From contig NW_020289981.1 in the NCBI RefSeq assembly GCF_003144245.1, forward strand, positions 468,831 to 532,830: a stretch of DNA of 64,000 nt, written 5' to 3'. Made by a program: the position numbers and the translations under genes. Numbering within the stretch: position 1 is the stretch's first letter; the number at the start of each line of letters is the position of its first letter. Source of the stretch: Jaminaea rosea (Eukaryota; Basidiomycota; Exobasidiomycetes; Microstromatales). Of this stretch, positions 23,701-33,406 are shown piece after piece. Under the pieces are notes generated by a model. The model made no database searches. It was not told where the DNA came from and saw only the letters and a list, made by a program, of their open reading frames with translations.

Positions 23701-24891
23701 GATGGTCACCACGCCGGTAAGGTGGCAGGCGTGGGCGCGTGCTCCGTCATGCCTCCAGATGCTGGCAATGGGGATGGTAGCGGTGACATGGACGACGAAC
23801 CTCCAGGCAGCCCCTCTGACCTGTACGTCCCGCCCGACCGGCTCTGGCATCGCAGCGGGTCGACGAGCCTTCCACCTGCTGGCTCGGGCTCAGGCAGCAT
23901 GAGCGCTGGTCCGCACCACCACCATCACCACGGCAGCGCCTCGGTCGACCCATCCGTCGCTGCGCTCGATGCAACCTTCATCGGCTGGGGCGCTCAGCCT
24001 CACACAGCGCCTACTCCCCCCTCTGCCGCTGGCACGCCGACTACCGGGCCGCATCCTGGCGGGTACTACGACGGCAGCGCGACCAACACGGCTATGGCTG
24101 CCTTTCAGCAATTCCAAGCTCAGCAGCAACAGCAGCAGGCGCAGCAAAACCAACGGAAAAAGGGATCCATCTCTTCCAGCATCGGCGGTGGACCTGCACC
24201 CAGTGACGAAGGGACAGCTCGGCGCACCTCCGCCTCTTCTTCCCAGCAGCAAGCGCATCCACTCTCTCCCTTTGGCGGTGGAAGTGGGAGCATGTCTCTA
24301 CCCTCTGGACCGAGCAGCATCAGCTACAATGCTCCTCCCGGCTCGACTCCTCCTGCTCAGCCTGAAGTGATCGGCAAGGACAAGGATCGCTACAAGCACG
24401 GCCCCTTCGAGCCCGAAGCCTCAGCCCGCAAGTGTCGCTGGGCGGCCAACTCCATGCTCGAGTGTGTTGCAGCGATGCTTGCGCCTGATGCCACCTCCTC
24501 GGCGCCAAGCACCGGCAGTTCAAGCGTCGCGCCAGGGGCGACGCATGATATCATGGGTACTCCCTTCTCCGAGTCTCCCACCCTTCCACCTTGGGCGGCA
24601 TGCACGTACGTGCTGGGCGGGTACTGCCTGTTGATGCAGTGCTTGATCACTCAGGCTAGCCAGGCTTGGAAGTCAGCCCATCGCCCAGTAGAAGGAAATT
24701 CCGCCGGCGACGGCGGCGATGCAGACAAAGCAGCCAGGGAGAGAGCAGCAAAAGAGGAGCTTCAAGGCCTTCGTGGACATGTCGTGGCGATTCATCGACT
24801 GCTGGAGCGCTTTGCACTGACTTTCGAGGTTGTGCATGAATACAAGCGGGAGTTAGGCGTGTTGTTGGAGATCAACAAGAGAATCGCGTAG
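20797..24891 (+). CDS. Zn(2)-Cys(6) fungal transcription factor
   Basis: Single exon of 1364 aa from the ATG at 20797. The binuclear cluster has Cys at 146, 149, 156, 163, 166 and 178 (CLSCRSAKRRCDGQQPVC and then GPCNARGVTEDSGQC). It is followed by a basic/Gln-rich linker (KRIKAEKDRQKQLEQEQAF) that could be a coiled-coil dimer element. The N-terminus is rich in His, Gln, Pro and Ser, and His and Gln runs occur near residues 345-370. The middle region (about 525-900, FLLTAFFDKVYPSAPVLV through KRVFWTSFAAAACTA) resembles the helical middle-homology domain of this class. A second long disordered region precedes a helical C-terminus. Such proteins bind CGG-type half sites and often control metabolism. 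The target is not predictable here. An acceptor-like CAG lies just before the ATG, so the true N-terminus may be longer. Confidence 0.85.
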   Translation: MHHHQHHQQQPSFSSPMYHHVGHGSGSGGQPGPAGHHHPPHPNVHHGAQHMMASVPSQGHHPYNYPPHSAYHSQAGPASSYAYGPPGAGASAPPPHSHHHHQQRSSSFSYSPPIQADQLSSPGNSRASAGAANASSSNKTVVRAACLSCRSAKRRCDGQQPVCGPCNARGVTEDSGQCQYVASKRGGPRFKGHTGEEAKRIKAEKDRQKQLEQEQAFGGQRMSVSPEASPTRSMSGSGRQWHQSSSIATPSAYDNYGNGHVTRSNSSSASRSEVSASLDEINMNGARAYPGVSSSSNSATSYSFTSPDHSANELDMASSSKMRMRTQPFAYNGMPDMTSTQQQQQHHHHHHHHHQQQQQHHSMLQQSLPPPARTPLAPPTSHTPGSYFFPTATSSNQFAVAPPPTMPSVPPEVQAQAQLRATPSNALSSANLEMWQKLQEDAAALGLTADLSDISHFYSKLETLPKAGTAAIDNHAHDERDVSANGGGGTHDSSIGGGTGTGTGNGADGGGDDIEMFCQGLTFDPDLEPHLLDAADSEQQARFLLTAFFDKVYPSAPVLVAPENLSSLAFWFSGKGPCALYAAISALVALRLPEEEAHRTLRGGYQRSPDEGARPGLTTRAEIAAHHARTSDFLLRRFSQQQAAAAAASFGLDPQALSTGCDPDETGRALCQGPSDPELLRIEAAAAHTLLSHYFYGVGGKGSHKASHDHALEAWNSLQGIRIELQEGVPPKDLLTTSHFSWEQKQEWAKRVFWTSFAAAACTAATGGYAPIQYSLDAVAALQLRPALESDVGAWGVFIRGAQHVARGYTTLWEFDRLLTAERDPQQALAKANDDPQRASLLTEEDRRREKMRIFADFSKLDRDMTAFCTYDPAWRQSFTPESPSTPSGGMEGARNNPLGFALRTAGKLMTAGSTIIIHRGQAYANANIFMSSQCGLMRAGGARGRCGPVVGGEEGAESAGIGLQAPGDGHHAGKVAGVGACSVMPPDAGNGDGSGDMDDEPPGSPSDLYVPPDRLWHRSGSTSLPPAGSGSGSMSAGPHHHHHHGSASVDPSVAALDATFIGWGAQPHTAPTPPSAAGTPTTGPHPGGYYDGSATNTAMAAFQQFQAQQQQQQAQQNQRKKGSISSSIGGGPAPSDEGTARRTSASSSQQQAHPLSPFGGGSGSMSLPSGPSSISYNAPPGSTPPAQPEVIGKDKDRYKHGPFEPEASARKCRWAANSMLECVAAMLAPDATSSAPSTGSSSVAPGATHDIMGTPFSESPTLPPWAACTYVLGGYCLLMQCLITQASQAWKSAHRPVEGNSAGDGGDADKAARERAAKEELQGLRGHVVAIHRLLERFALTFEVVHEYKRELGVLLEINKRIA

Positions 24892-25434
24892 AGGGTAAGG
24901 CGAAGGAAGGCATTACCAGGGCAGGGTAGGAGATGAGGGCCTCGACGATGAAGACGGCGGGCCCCCTCTTCAACCTCCATGGGATGCACCGCTCGTACAC
25001 GCTCCCAGACAAGCGCAAGCACACGCACACATGATGTCGCTCGCTCAACACTGCAGTGCTCGATCTGTATCATCTCTCTTTGTTGTTCTCGCTTCTCTCG
25101 TCTCCTAGACGCTCAGAGCGTCTGAAATCAATCTGTTCACCCACCTATCTGCTACTTGCCGTTCTGACCAATCTGATCGTGCACGAATACCGTGCAGCAC
25201 CTTATGCCCGTCAATAGGGCCGAAACTTCAGAGTAGGACGAGGAGGCAAGCCAAGAGCGCAGCACTACTGATAGCAGGCGGGGGCGCATTGGCTGTCCAC
25301 ATCCTGAGAGGCCGGCATGTGCGGGCTACAAGGAGGATCATCAGGATCGAAGATTGAGTTGGGCGACTTGCATGCCGGAATGGATCAACGTCGCTCTTAC
25401 GCAGATGAGCCCTTGCGATCTTGTAGCGAGGTGA
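24892..25434. other. Convergent 3' intergenic region
   Basis: This 543-bp region separates the stop codons of the transcription factor and the MFS permease. No coding signal is supported. A short imperfect inverted repeat (GACGCTCAGAGCGTC) lies near 25109 and might fold in either transcript's 3' region. Confidence 0.4.
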
Positions 25435-27215
25435 TCAAGCATTTTCAGCCTCGCCCGATCTTCGCCTCGCAGAGCCACCAGCCCCTGATGTCGTAGAGGC
25501 AGCGGCAGAGACTTGCTCGCGCGCACCGCCACCACCTGATTTTGCAGGCCCGCTCTTGACGAGACGCTTCTGCTGCGCAATGACGATGACACCCGTGACG
25601 GAAGCGAGGGCCATGCCTGAGCCAACGAAGAGGACGAGGCCTTGGAAGCCTTTGGTGCCGTACAAGGAATAGTCGCTGACGGTTGGGTCGTAGAGGGCAG
25701 ATCCTATCAGCGGACCAGCTACGGCGGCAATTCCTCGAATGAAGATGACAGCCAGGTAGAGTGGCGACACCTCCTGACTGAACAGGGAGGCGATGGAGCG
25801 CGAGACCGGCGTGAAGAAGCTATGGAGGGGGGAGAGGAGGGTGTGAATAGCAGATGGAAGGATCAGAGCCTGTTCGACCATACTCACGTTGTGAAGCCTC
25901 CACCGGCTGCACCGAAGATGAGGCTGAAGATGATGATGAGCGGCAGCGAGTGTGAGAAGCCCAACAGCAGGTACGCCGACAGTCCGCAGATGAGCGTCGA
26001 CCCCGACATGAGGACGAGGTATGGCATGCTATCGATGAGCCGTCCCGTGACCAGGTAACCTATCGTCGCCGCCGCATTGAAGCCGGAGAGTACACCGGTG
26101 GACGTGGTCGCCGAGAAGCCTAGCGAGCTGGTCCATGTAGCCAAATAGAGGCTGATAGTACACCAAGCACTCGCCTGGCAGACCACAAGCACAACCTGCG
26201 TGACAGCGAAAGGATGCAACAAGCTTCCCAGCCCCTCCGGCGCCAAAGCTCTGATCATGCTTCTCGGCCTCGTATTTGGTCTCGTGATCGGTAGTCTAGG
26301 CTTGAGAAAAAAGGCGGCTCCGCCTGCCAAAATCAAGCCCCAGGCAGCGGAGAGGCGGAGCGTCCATGCGAAGCCTACGGATTCGAGCGCGTGATTGATC
26401 GCGATAGGGAAGAGAGTGCCACCTGCCCCAGAGCCCGAGTAGATGATGCCGCTGGCGAAGCCCATGCGCTTGTCGAACCATTGTGGAAGCCAGAGGATGA
26501 CGGGAGTAAAGGTTACTCCGGAAAGGGTGCCGTAGAGGATGCTAAGAGCGGGGGCGGGGCAGGTGTTGACGGTGGTGAGCCGCCCGCCAAGGAGACGATG
26601 AGCGCACGGTCACATCAGAGCTCACCCTTGAAAGACGAGGAGCGCAGGAACATAGCTATCGAGGAAACTAGCGATGAGCAGACAAGCGCTGCTCAGCGCT
26701 ATAGATGCAAAGGCGGTCCTCTTGATCCAATGCGGGTAACTCCTGAAGAAGCCCCTGCTCAGCAGCGGGACAAAGTGCTGACCAGCAATGACCAGCGTTC
26801 CAATAGCGGACAGAGCAGGCTGGCTAGCTTTACCGTACAGAGGCGACTTTGGATTGTGACTGTGGTACGCCTCGTACGCTCCATACGCGTAAGACTGGCC
26901 CCAGATGACAAACTCGAAGAGAGCGGCAGCGGCTAGGAACTTGTAGGCCCCAGGACCTGAATCGATGGGCTCGAGATCGGAGACGAGGTGTTCCGATGAG
27001 CTGGTGGGAGTGATAGACGGCGGCAAGAGGTCGACGCGGGAGTCAGGGCGACTAGACCCCAGCGAGGAGAGGGCAATGCTGTCGTCACCGACCGCGTCTG
27101 CTGCTGCTTTGCCAGTACCCTCATGCTGTTGCGGTGATGGACTCTCTTGGAGCGTCTGCGCAGCCGTACGCGAGACTTCGACCGGCAGTGTTGCCGTCAT
27201 TGCAGCAGACGCCAT
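25435..27215 (-). CDS. MFS permease of the monocarboxylate transporter (MCT) type
   Basis: Exons 27215-26626, 26541-25888 and 25819-25435 encode 542 aa. A hydrophilic N-terminus of about 95 residues precedes twelve probable helices. Family features visible are FVIWGQSYAYGAYEAYH in helix 1, ILYGTLSGVTFTPVILWLPQ and WFDKRMGFASGIIYSGSGAGG (the conserved R-G-A-SG block of MCT proteins), then YLVTGRLIDSMPY and a last half starting VSPLYLAVIFIRGIAAVAGPL. The tail is basic and Gly/Ala-rich. Fungal members move monocarboxylates, riboflavin or other small organic acids across the plasma membrane with protons. The substrate cannot be read from the sequence. Both introns (84 and 68 nt) close in phase. 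It converges with the Zn2Cys6 gene, and no functional link is evident. Confidence 0.88.
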
Positions 27216-28565
27216 CTTTGTATGCCAGGCTGGCGAGATGGCTGTCTGAAATGCTTGACTTTGCTTGGAAGATTCGGAAGATTCGCACGGCGATCAGTTT
27301 GAGAAGGATTAATTGCCCTGGCTCGAGCGTAGCCATCGGTGACTCGTCCTTCTCTTCTCCACGCCACGCGAGCGACGACTTCGACCTACGACTCCGCTTT
27401 ACTGCGCCACGCAGATGCCATGCCAGGGGTCATTGGCGCCTTGGCACGCCCGATGACGATGACGGAGGGGGAGATGGTATTGGCAGTAGACGAGACGAAC
27501 AACAATGATGCGTGACCCACACGACGATGACGATGAGCTAGCTGGGCCGCACTCTTCACGCCTCGCTTTGAGCAAAGGCAGGCATTCACTTCATAGAAGA
27601 CGGTGGTGAGTGGCCTTGCCGTCGTCGGCCGGCGTATGGCCGCTGCGCTGCGTGGGCTGTGGGATTCGCATCGTGATCTCTGTCGCGCAGAAACAACGCA
27701 GCGTCGACAGACCTGTCCGAGCTTCCTTTGACAAGCTCACGCTCGTACCAAACCAACAAGGCAACCTTGTCAGAGAGGGGCTCCAGGCCTCGTCGAGATC
27801 GTTGGCTCGAAGATCGGGAACTTATTGGCTGGCCTCGACCGTGCCCCTTTGTCGCCGTCAGCCGTTGGCGTCGTTGCCATCGTCCTCGCGATGATGTCTG
27901 CCCGCCCCCTGACGTGGTCGCTGGTGGTGCGCGGGCGCCTCTTGGCGCTCTCTTCTCTCGAACAACGGGGCCGGGGCGAGGCGAAAGAGAACATCTGTGC
28001 AGAAAAGAAGTAGGCGGGCGCGGGAGAACAGGGGAAGCGGGCCAAGTCTGATGCGGGATGCTTCGTCGAGTCGAGTCGGTGTGGGTCGGCTGTTTGTTTC
28101 AAAATAGCAAGGCGGCCTCAGGCCAAGTGCCTCCAAGCCAGTCGTGCCGGCCAAGGCTGAGGAGCGCGTGTCGGCGTGATGTGTGTGGCTTTGACAGAGA
28201 CAAGGCAGAGCGTTCTGAGGGCTGCCCCCTGCGTCAACAGCCTTTGTTCCTGCTCGCGCTGCTCTTGTCTACACTCTCCGCTACCATCGCCGCCCCTCCC
28301 CCTCTCTCCTCTTCTCCTTTCTACATCTCCGCACCTCCTTTTCCCTCCATTCCCCCCATCTCCCTCCATCCGCCCTCCCTCCGCTACTCAGCTACGATCC
28401 TTTAACGCCCACCTTCGTATCGCTACCATCAACGCTCTTTCCACATAGCACATCGCGTACACCGCACAAACACGCAGTCGAGCTCGCATTCGCGCTCCTT
28501 CATCCTCTCTCTCTCTCTCTCTCTCTTGACTCCATCTCCTCGCACCGCGCTGCTGGCTCATCACG
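27216..28565. promoter_or_regulatory. Divergent intergenic region, MFS permease / GH128 glucanase
   Basis: This 1.35-kb region has no supported gene. The right end (28260-28560) is strongly pyrimidine-rich and includes a CT microsatellite just before the glucanase start, typical of a strong fungal core promoter and leader. Open frames near 27610-28160 are short and featureless. Confidence 0.45.
28505..28526. repeat. (CT)11 microsatellite in the GH128 leader
   Basis: Eleven perfect CT units lie about 40 bp before the ATG of the glucanase, inside a longer pyrimidine tract. Confidence 0.9.
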
Positions 28566-29770
28566 ATGCGATTCCTCACCCTCGCTCTCCTCGCATTCAC
28601 CCTCGCTGTCGTCTCGGTCGACGCACGCCTCCGTCTCGGCCTCGCATGGGGTACCGACAACAGATGGTCAAAGACGATCGCAAAGGGCAACGTCGAGTGG
28701 TACTGGCACTGGCAGGAGGCCGCCGTGCCCGAGATGCCTAGCAACGTCGAGTACGTACCCAACTTCTGGGGCCCCAAGTACTGGAGCAAGTGGAACCAGC
28801 GTAAGCAGGAGATCAAGAAGTTCAACTCGAAGCGCATCCTCGCCTTCAACGAGCCCGACATTGCTGGTCAATCCGACATGAGCCCCGAGTGAGTGGTAGA
28901 GGGGCCAAGAGCATTCCCGCAGATACAGCGTACTGATACGAGCCCTTCTTTCCTCACCTGGCTTGCAGATACGCCGCCTCCGTCTACATGAAGGAGCTCC
29001 AGCCCTACCGTAAGAAGGGAGTCAAGGTCTCCTCACCTCAAATCGTCTGGGATGTCAAGTGGATGGACCGTTTCCTCAAGGCCCTCCGCGCCAAGGGAGG
29101 CGATGTCGACTTCATGGCTGTCCACTGGTACGGCTCTTACAAGGAGCTGCCCGCCCTCAAGAAATGGGTCTCCAAGATCCACAGCCGCTACAACAAGGTC
29201 GTCTGGCTCACCGAGTACGGTGTCACGCAGAGCTCGCACCCTTCTCAGAGCGACATCAAGAACTTCCACGTGCAGGCCACCGACTTCCTCCGCAACACAG
29301 GCTACGTTAAGCGCGCCGCCTGGCTCGGATGCTTCGCCGTCAACAACCCGCCCGACTCCTTCGCTGCTGCTCGCAACGCCTTCTTCAACTCCGGTGGCTC
29401 TCTCCGCTCCTGGTCCAAGTGGTACGTCTACTCCAACAGCCGCAAGCGCTCTGAGCTCGAGGGCGGCGAGCTCGCCGACCAGACCATGGTTCAGCGCGCT
29501 ACCCGCACTCCTGGCGCCGCTCGCCACCACAAGGCTCACCGTGCTATCATTGAAGCCCGCGAGGAGGAGCAGGCTCGCCGCGAGGCCGAGGAGAAGGATG
29601 CTGACGTCGACGAGGAGGATGACGGTGTCGTCTACGAGGGTGAGGAGGACCACTGCGGTGAGATGTGCCAGAAGCGCAATGCTTCCCTCGACGAGGCAAA
29701 GGACGAGGATGACGAGCTCAGCAAGCCCGGTGTCGTCGAGGTCATGGACGACGGCGAGGATGACGAGTAA
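28566..29770 (+). CDS. Secreted GH128 (Asl1-like) glucanase with acidic tail
   Basis: Exons 28566-28888 and 28969-29770 encode 374 aa. Residues 1-20 form a signal peptide (MRFLTLALLAFTLAVVSVDA). The catalytic domain runs to about residue 255: LGLAWGTDNRW, WYWHWQ, VPNFWGPKYW, ILAFNEPD with the acid/base Glu96, and VVWLTEYGV with the nucleophile Glu190, then a tryptophan/serine-rich end. GH128 enzymes cleave beta-1,3-glucan and act on the fungal wall. After the domain comes about 115 residues that are basic (RKRSE, ARHHKAHRA) and then strongly acidic (EEDDGVV, DEDDEL), with a CGEMC pair and KR dibasic sites that Kex2 could cut. The ATG follows a CT-rich leader. The same-strand neighbour is a chitin deacetylase, consistent with wall remodelling. 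Confidence 0.9.
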
Positions 29771-29796
29771 GAGAGAGGTAGCGCAGCATCATTCAG

Positions 29797-29840
29797 TCCT
29801 CCTCCTCCTCCTCCTCCTCCTCCTCCTCCTCCTCCTCCTC
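29797..29840. repeat. (TCC)n microsatellite in the GH128 3' flank
   Basis: About 14.7 perfect TCC units begin 27 bp after the glucanase stop codon. The coding strand is purely pyrimidine here. Confidence 0.95.
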
Positions 29841-31347
29841 ACTCTTTGGTCACCGTAGAACCTGCGCCCCCATCTGCGTCGCTGTGTCACGGTCATCGCT
29901 TTCTCCCCCTTCATCTTTCTGCTTCATTGCTCTGCCCTTTCCACCTTCCAAGATATCCTTGACTTTGATTCGCTTTCTTCTCCCTCATCTTCTTCATCTG
30001 TCGTTCCGTGAACGACTACCTCATCCTTCTTGTCCTTCACATGCTCCGAATATTCGTCAACGAAATGGAATTGTAGGGCTGGGCCCTTTTCTTCTCTCTC
30101 TCTGCTTCGATCGCTACCAGGTCCTAGTCTACCCTTGTCTGCAAGTGTGCTCTCGCTACCAAGGCAGTTGGCTGCGAGAGTTTTCCCGTCGTGCTACTAT
30201 CTCTGGTCGTCGGCGCGCGCATTCGCGTGCAGTGAGGGCGGGGGAAGCACGGTGACTTTTCGATGCGTATCCGTAGTCGTCGCTTGGAGTGAGGGTTTCG
30301 CGCAGAGCGTAGGATGGTGCGGGTGAATGTGGCAGGCTGAGCTCGTCAGTCAGCCGGCGCTGCCCGACCTCATCATTGAGAGATGGCCGGCACTCCTGCT
30401 CACCACATGCTAGCTTTTGCTGAACATCACCACCGAAACCAGTACGCCTGGCGGTCATCCTCGCCTTCATTGTCTTGTCTGCGTTGCGCCCACCACGCCC
30501 TTGCTTTCTTCGTGTTGCACTTGCACTCGCCCTCGCCCTCTCTGTCGCCTTGGCCCTGGCTCGCGCTCTCTTTCTCCCCGCCTTGCGCCGCCGCCGCCTT
30601 GGCGTCGATGCATGCCTCCCCTTGCTCTTGACACGTCGTAGCTGCAGTGGGGCCAAGAGTCTCAGCGCCTCCCCGCCTTGTGTGTCCCCCCCCTCCCTCC
30701 TTTCTTCTCCTCGCTCGTTCGACAATTCGATCGCCTCCATCGTCTGCCGTTGTGCCCTTTTGGCCGTCAGAGGGGCGCCTCACCCCTGTCCGCGATGAGG
30801 GCCCTTTTGATGTTTGTGTGCCGCACGCCGCCGCGCGAAGCAAGACGACGGCGGCGACTTCCGCGCCCCTCTCTCCGGCAGCAAGGGCGGTAGGCGAGTG
30901 GTGGCAATTGCAGTGCGCTGTGAATGGCAATGCCGTCGCTCCCTTCGGCCTCTCAACCTCACTAGAGGGACAAACGACACAGCAGAGGGCGCAGCAGGTC
31001 GCCCTTTGTCTTCACCACCACCACTTTCCATCTTCCCTTATCCCACCTTTCCCTTGTTCTTTTGCTCACGACAGCACTTGTACCACCCACCCTCATTCCC
31101 CACTCGATACTGTCTTCAGTAGCGTACGACTCATCGCTACGCTTCCTTCGCCACCACTTTGCTTCTTGGCACACGACTTTCACCACCTGACTCTTTTCCT
31201 TCATCTAACGACCCAACTGCTGCCAGATCAGTGAGTCGAGTCGTCGTGTGACTGCGTGCGGCAGCTCGCCTTCATGATCAGTCACTGACCGCCACACACA
31301 CACACTCTCTCTTTCTCTCCCCTCCACCCATCGCCTCTCTGCCAGGC
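29841..31347 (+). promoter_or_regulatory. Upstream region and leader of chitin deacetylase with a probable 5' UTR intron
   Basis: About 1.5 kb without a supported gene. Much of 30440-30780 is pyrimidine-rich on the plus strand. A GTGAGT donor at 31231 and a pyrimidine tract ending GCCAG at 31345 define a probable 115-nt intron two bases before the ATG. Open frames at 30156-30930 on the minus strand are Arg-rich shadows of the pyrimidine tracts. Confidence 0.5.
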
Positions 31348-32742
31348 ATGCGCTTCACTACTATCGCCACAGCGGCCATCGTGGCTTCGCTGCCCTTCGT
31401 CTCGGCCGACCTCGTGAAGCGTCAGCAAGACTCTGAATCCTCGTCACGATCACACCGTCACCACAAGCATTCGTCGTCGGCTACGGCCGCTTCGAGGGCT
31501 CAAAAGTCACCTGCCGTTGATGCAGCGGCTGCTGGCACGTCGGTTGCTTCCTCTGGTGGCACTCTCGACCCTAGCGTCTCAGCAGAGATTGCTACGATTA
31601 CTAGCGGTGTCCCTACTACGACCCCCACTTACGCCCTTGGGACGACCTACACCGCCGGTGCCTCAAACACTTTTGTCTCTGGAGCTCCTGCTCTGCCCGC
31701 TGCCACGGCTGCGCGTCCCGCCGACTACCCTACGCTGGACAAGGCACCCCCTACCGACTCGCAGCAGGCCCAGGAATGGATTCAGCAGTACTCGAGCCAG
31801 CTCTCACAAGCGCCCAACATCCCCTTGACCGTTGACCAAGCTTCGTGCTCAGGCAACCCGACGAACCTCCAGAACGCAGCTGCCAACCACTGGTGGACAT
31901 GCGGAGGCTACACTACGAGTGATGACGTGACCCAGTGCCCAGACGAGAACACTTGGGGTCTCTCTTACGACGACGGACCGTCCCCTTACACTCCCAAGCT
32001 TCTCGACTACATGGAGAAGCACGGTGACCTCAAGTCGACCTTCTTCATCGTCGGATCGCGCGCCATCTCTCGTCCTGACATTCTCCAGTACGAGTACATG
32101 AAGGGACACCAGCTTTCGGTCCACACCTGGTCGCACACCGCGCTCACCACACAGAGCAACGAGGCCATTCTGCTTGAGCTCCTCTGGACCATGAAGGTCA
32201 TCAAGACCATTACCGGCGTCACGCCCAACACCATGCGCCCTCCCTACGGAGACATTGACGACCGCGTCCGCTACATCTGCAAGATGGTCGGCCTCACCCC
32301 GATCATCTGGACCTCGCTTTCTTCGACCTCTTCCTTCGACACCAACGACTGGAAGATCCAGTCCGGTGTAGTCACGGCCGCTCAGTCCGTCAACACCTTC
32401 GAGTCCATCCTGCAGCAAGCCCCCAGCCTTGGCCACGGCTACATTGTCCTTGAGCACGACCTCTACCAGCAGTCCGTCGAACTCGCCGTGACCGTTGTGC
32501 TGGACATGGCCCAGAACATGAACCCCAAGCAGACGCTCGAGCCTATTGTTACCTGCCTCAAGAAGGACATGAACGAGGCCTACATCGAGACCAGCACCAA
32601 CAAGTCCAGCCCTGCTGCAACGGGTTCATCGGCCTCGTCAAGGAGCGGAGGCAGCAGTGGTGCAGAGTCGAGCAAGCAGGCCGCTCTCATGCTCCTCACC
32701 CTCGTAGGCACCGCCTGCCTGGGTGCCGCTGTCGCCCTCTAA
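31348..32742 (+). CDS. GPI-anchored chitin deacetylase (NodB domain)
   Basis: Single coding exon of 464 aa. Signal peptide 1-20, then a possible Kex2 site KR at 24-25 and a Ser/His/Thr-rich linker. The polysaccharide deacetylase domain spans about residues 195-395. Motif 1 is TWGLSYDDGPSPYT with Asp208 and the metal ligand Asp209. Motif 2 is HTWSH with ligands His259 and His263. Motif 3 is RPPYGDIDDRVR from Arg297, and a late motif contains VLEHDLY. The C-terminus has a Ser/Gly-rich segment and a hydrophobic end (ALMLLTLVGTACLGAAVAL), a GPI attachment signal. The enzyme would convert cell-wall chitin to chitosan at the surface, which in plant- and animal-associated fungi reduces host chitin detection. 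A leader intron precedes the ATG. Confidence 0.93.
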   Translation: MRFTTIATAAIVASLPFVSADLVKRQQDSESSSRSHRHHKHSSSATAASRAQKSPAVDAAAAGTSVASSGGTLDPSVSAEIATITSGVPTTTPTYALGTTYTAGASNTFVSGAPALPAATAARPADYPTLDKAPPTDSQQAQEWIQQYSSQLSQAPNIPLTVDQASCSGNPTNLQNAAANHWWTCGGYTTSDDVTQCPDENTWGLSYDDGPSPYTPKLLDYMEKHGDLKSTFFIVGSRAISRPDILQYEYMKGHQLSVHTWSHTALTTQSNEAILLELLWTMKVIKTITGVTPNTMRPPYGDIDDRVRYICKMVGLTPIIWTSLSSTSSFDTNDWKIQSGVVTAAQSVNTFESILQQAPSLGHGYIVLEHDLYQQSVELAVTVVLDMAQNMNPKQTLEPIVTCLKKDMNEAYIETSTNKSSPAATGSSASSRSGGSSGAESSKQAALMLLTLVGTACLGAAVAL

Positions 32743-33406
32743 AGCGTCGAGTGCGCAAAGGGACAATGCCTTTCTCCTCACCCCTCTTCCCCCTGTCCAT
32801 ACCACCCTCTTCTCTTTTCCTTCTCTTCACGGCTCATGTAGCTTCCCGTAAAGATCGATGAGCTCTCGCCTCTCTGGAAGCCACGGGTTTGGTTTTCTCG
32901 TACGCGGTCCTCTCTCTTTCCCTCTCTTATCTGCCCTTCTCTTCTCGCTCCCCTCCCTTCGTCTCCTGTGCCACTCGCCCCAAAGACGCGCGATGGACAG
33001 AAGCTAGTACCAAAGCAACTAATGACTCAAAATGCGAATTCAAAAATCTTTTCTTCATCTGTGGCCTTGTGTGAAGCAAGACTTGGCGATGTGCGGCAGG
33101 AGCACTAGCTCGCAGTGGAGTCGGGTGTTTGCGATGCTGCGTAGGGGGGAGTTCATCGTCATCCATCGCATGAAGTGAGCAAGCCACGAGGTCTCAGGAA
33201 GAGCTGGACCGCTGAATTGCAACAGCTTTGGAGGGGATGGGCACTTCTCCGTCTGCTTCGTCGTCAGTCCATGCACATCGTCCCGTTATGAGAGGCGAAA
33301 TGGTCGAATCGTATTGAGTCAATGAGTATCCCCACGCCTCGGCGAGTTGACCTTGAACCACCCCTACATTTCTAGCACGGTATTACATGTTGCCTTCCTG
33401 ATCCGT
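32743..33406. other. Convergent 3' intergenic region
   Basis: This 664-bp region separates the chitin deacetylase stop codon from the MBF1 stop codon. The left part is C/T-rich and the centre (33000-33060) is A/T-richer, as for a poly(A) region. No gene is supported. Confidence 0.4.

Noticed and set aside
30156-30930. Arg-rich minus-strand frames upstream of chitin deacetylase
   Set aside because: These are the reverse of a pyrimidine-rich promoter tract, and no homology or splice structure was recognised.
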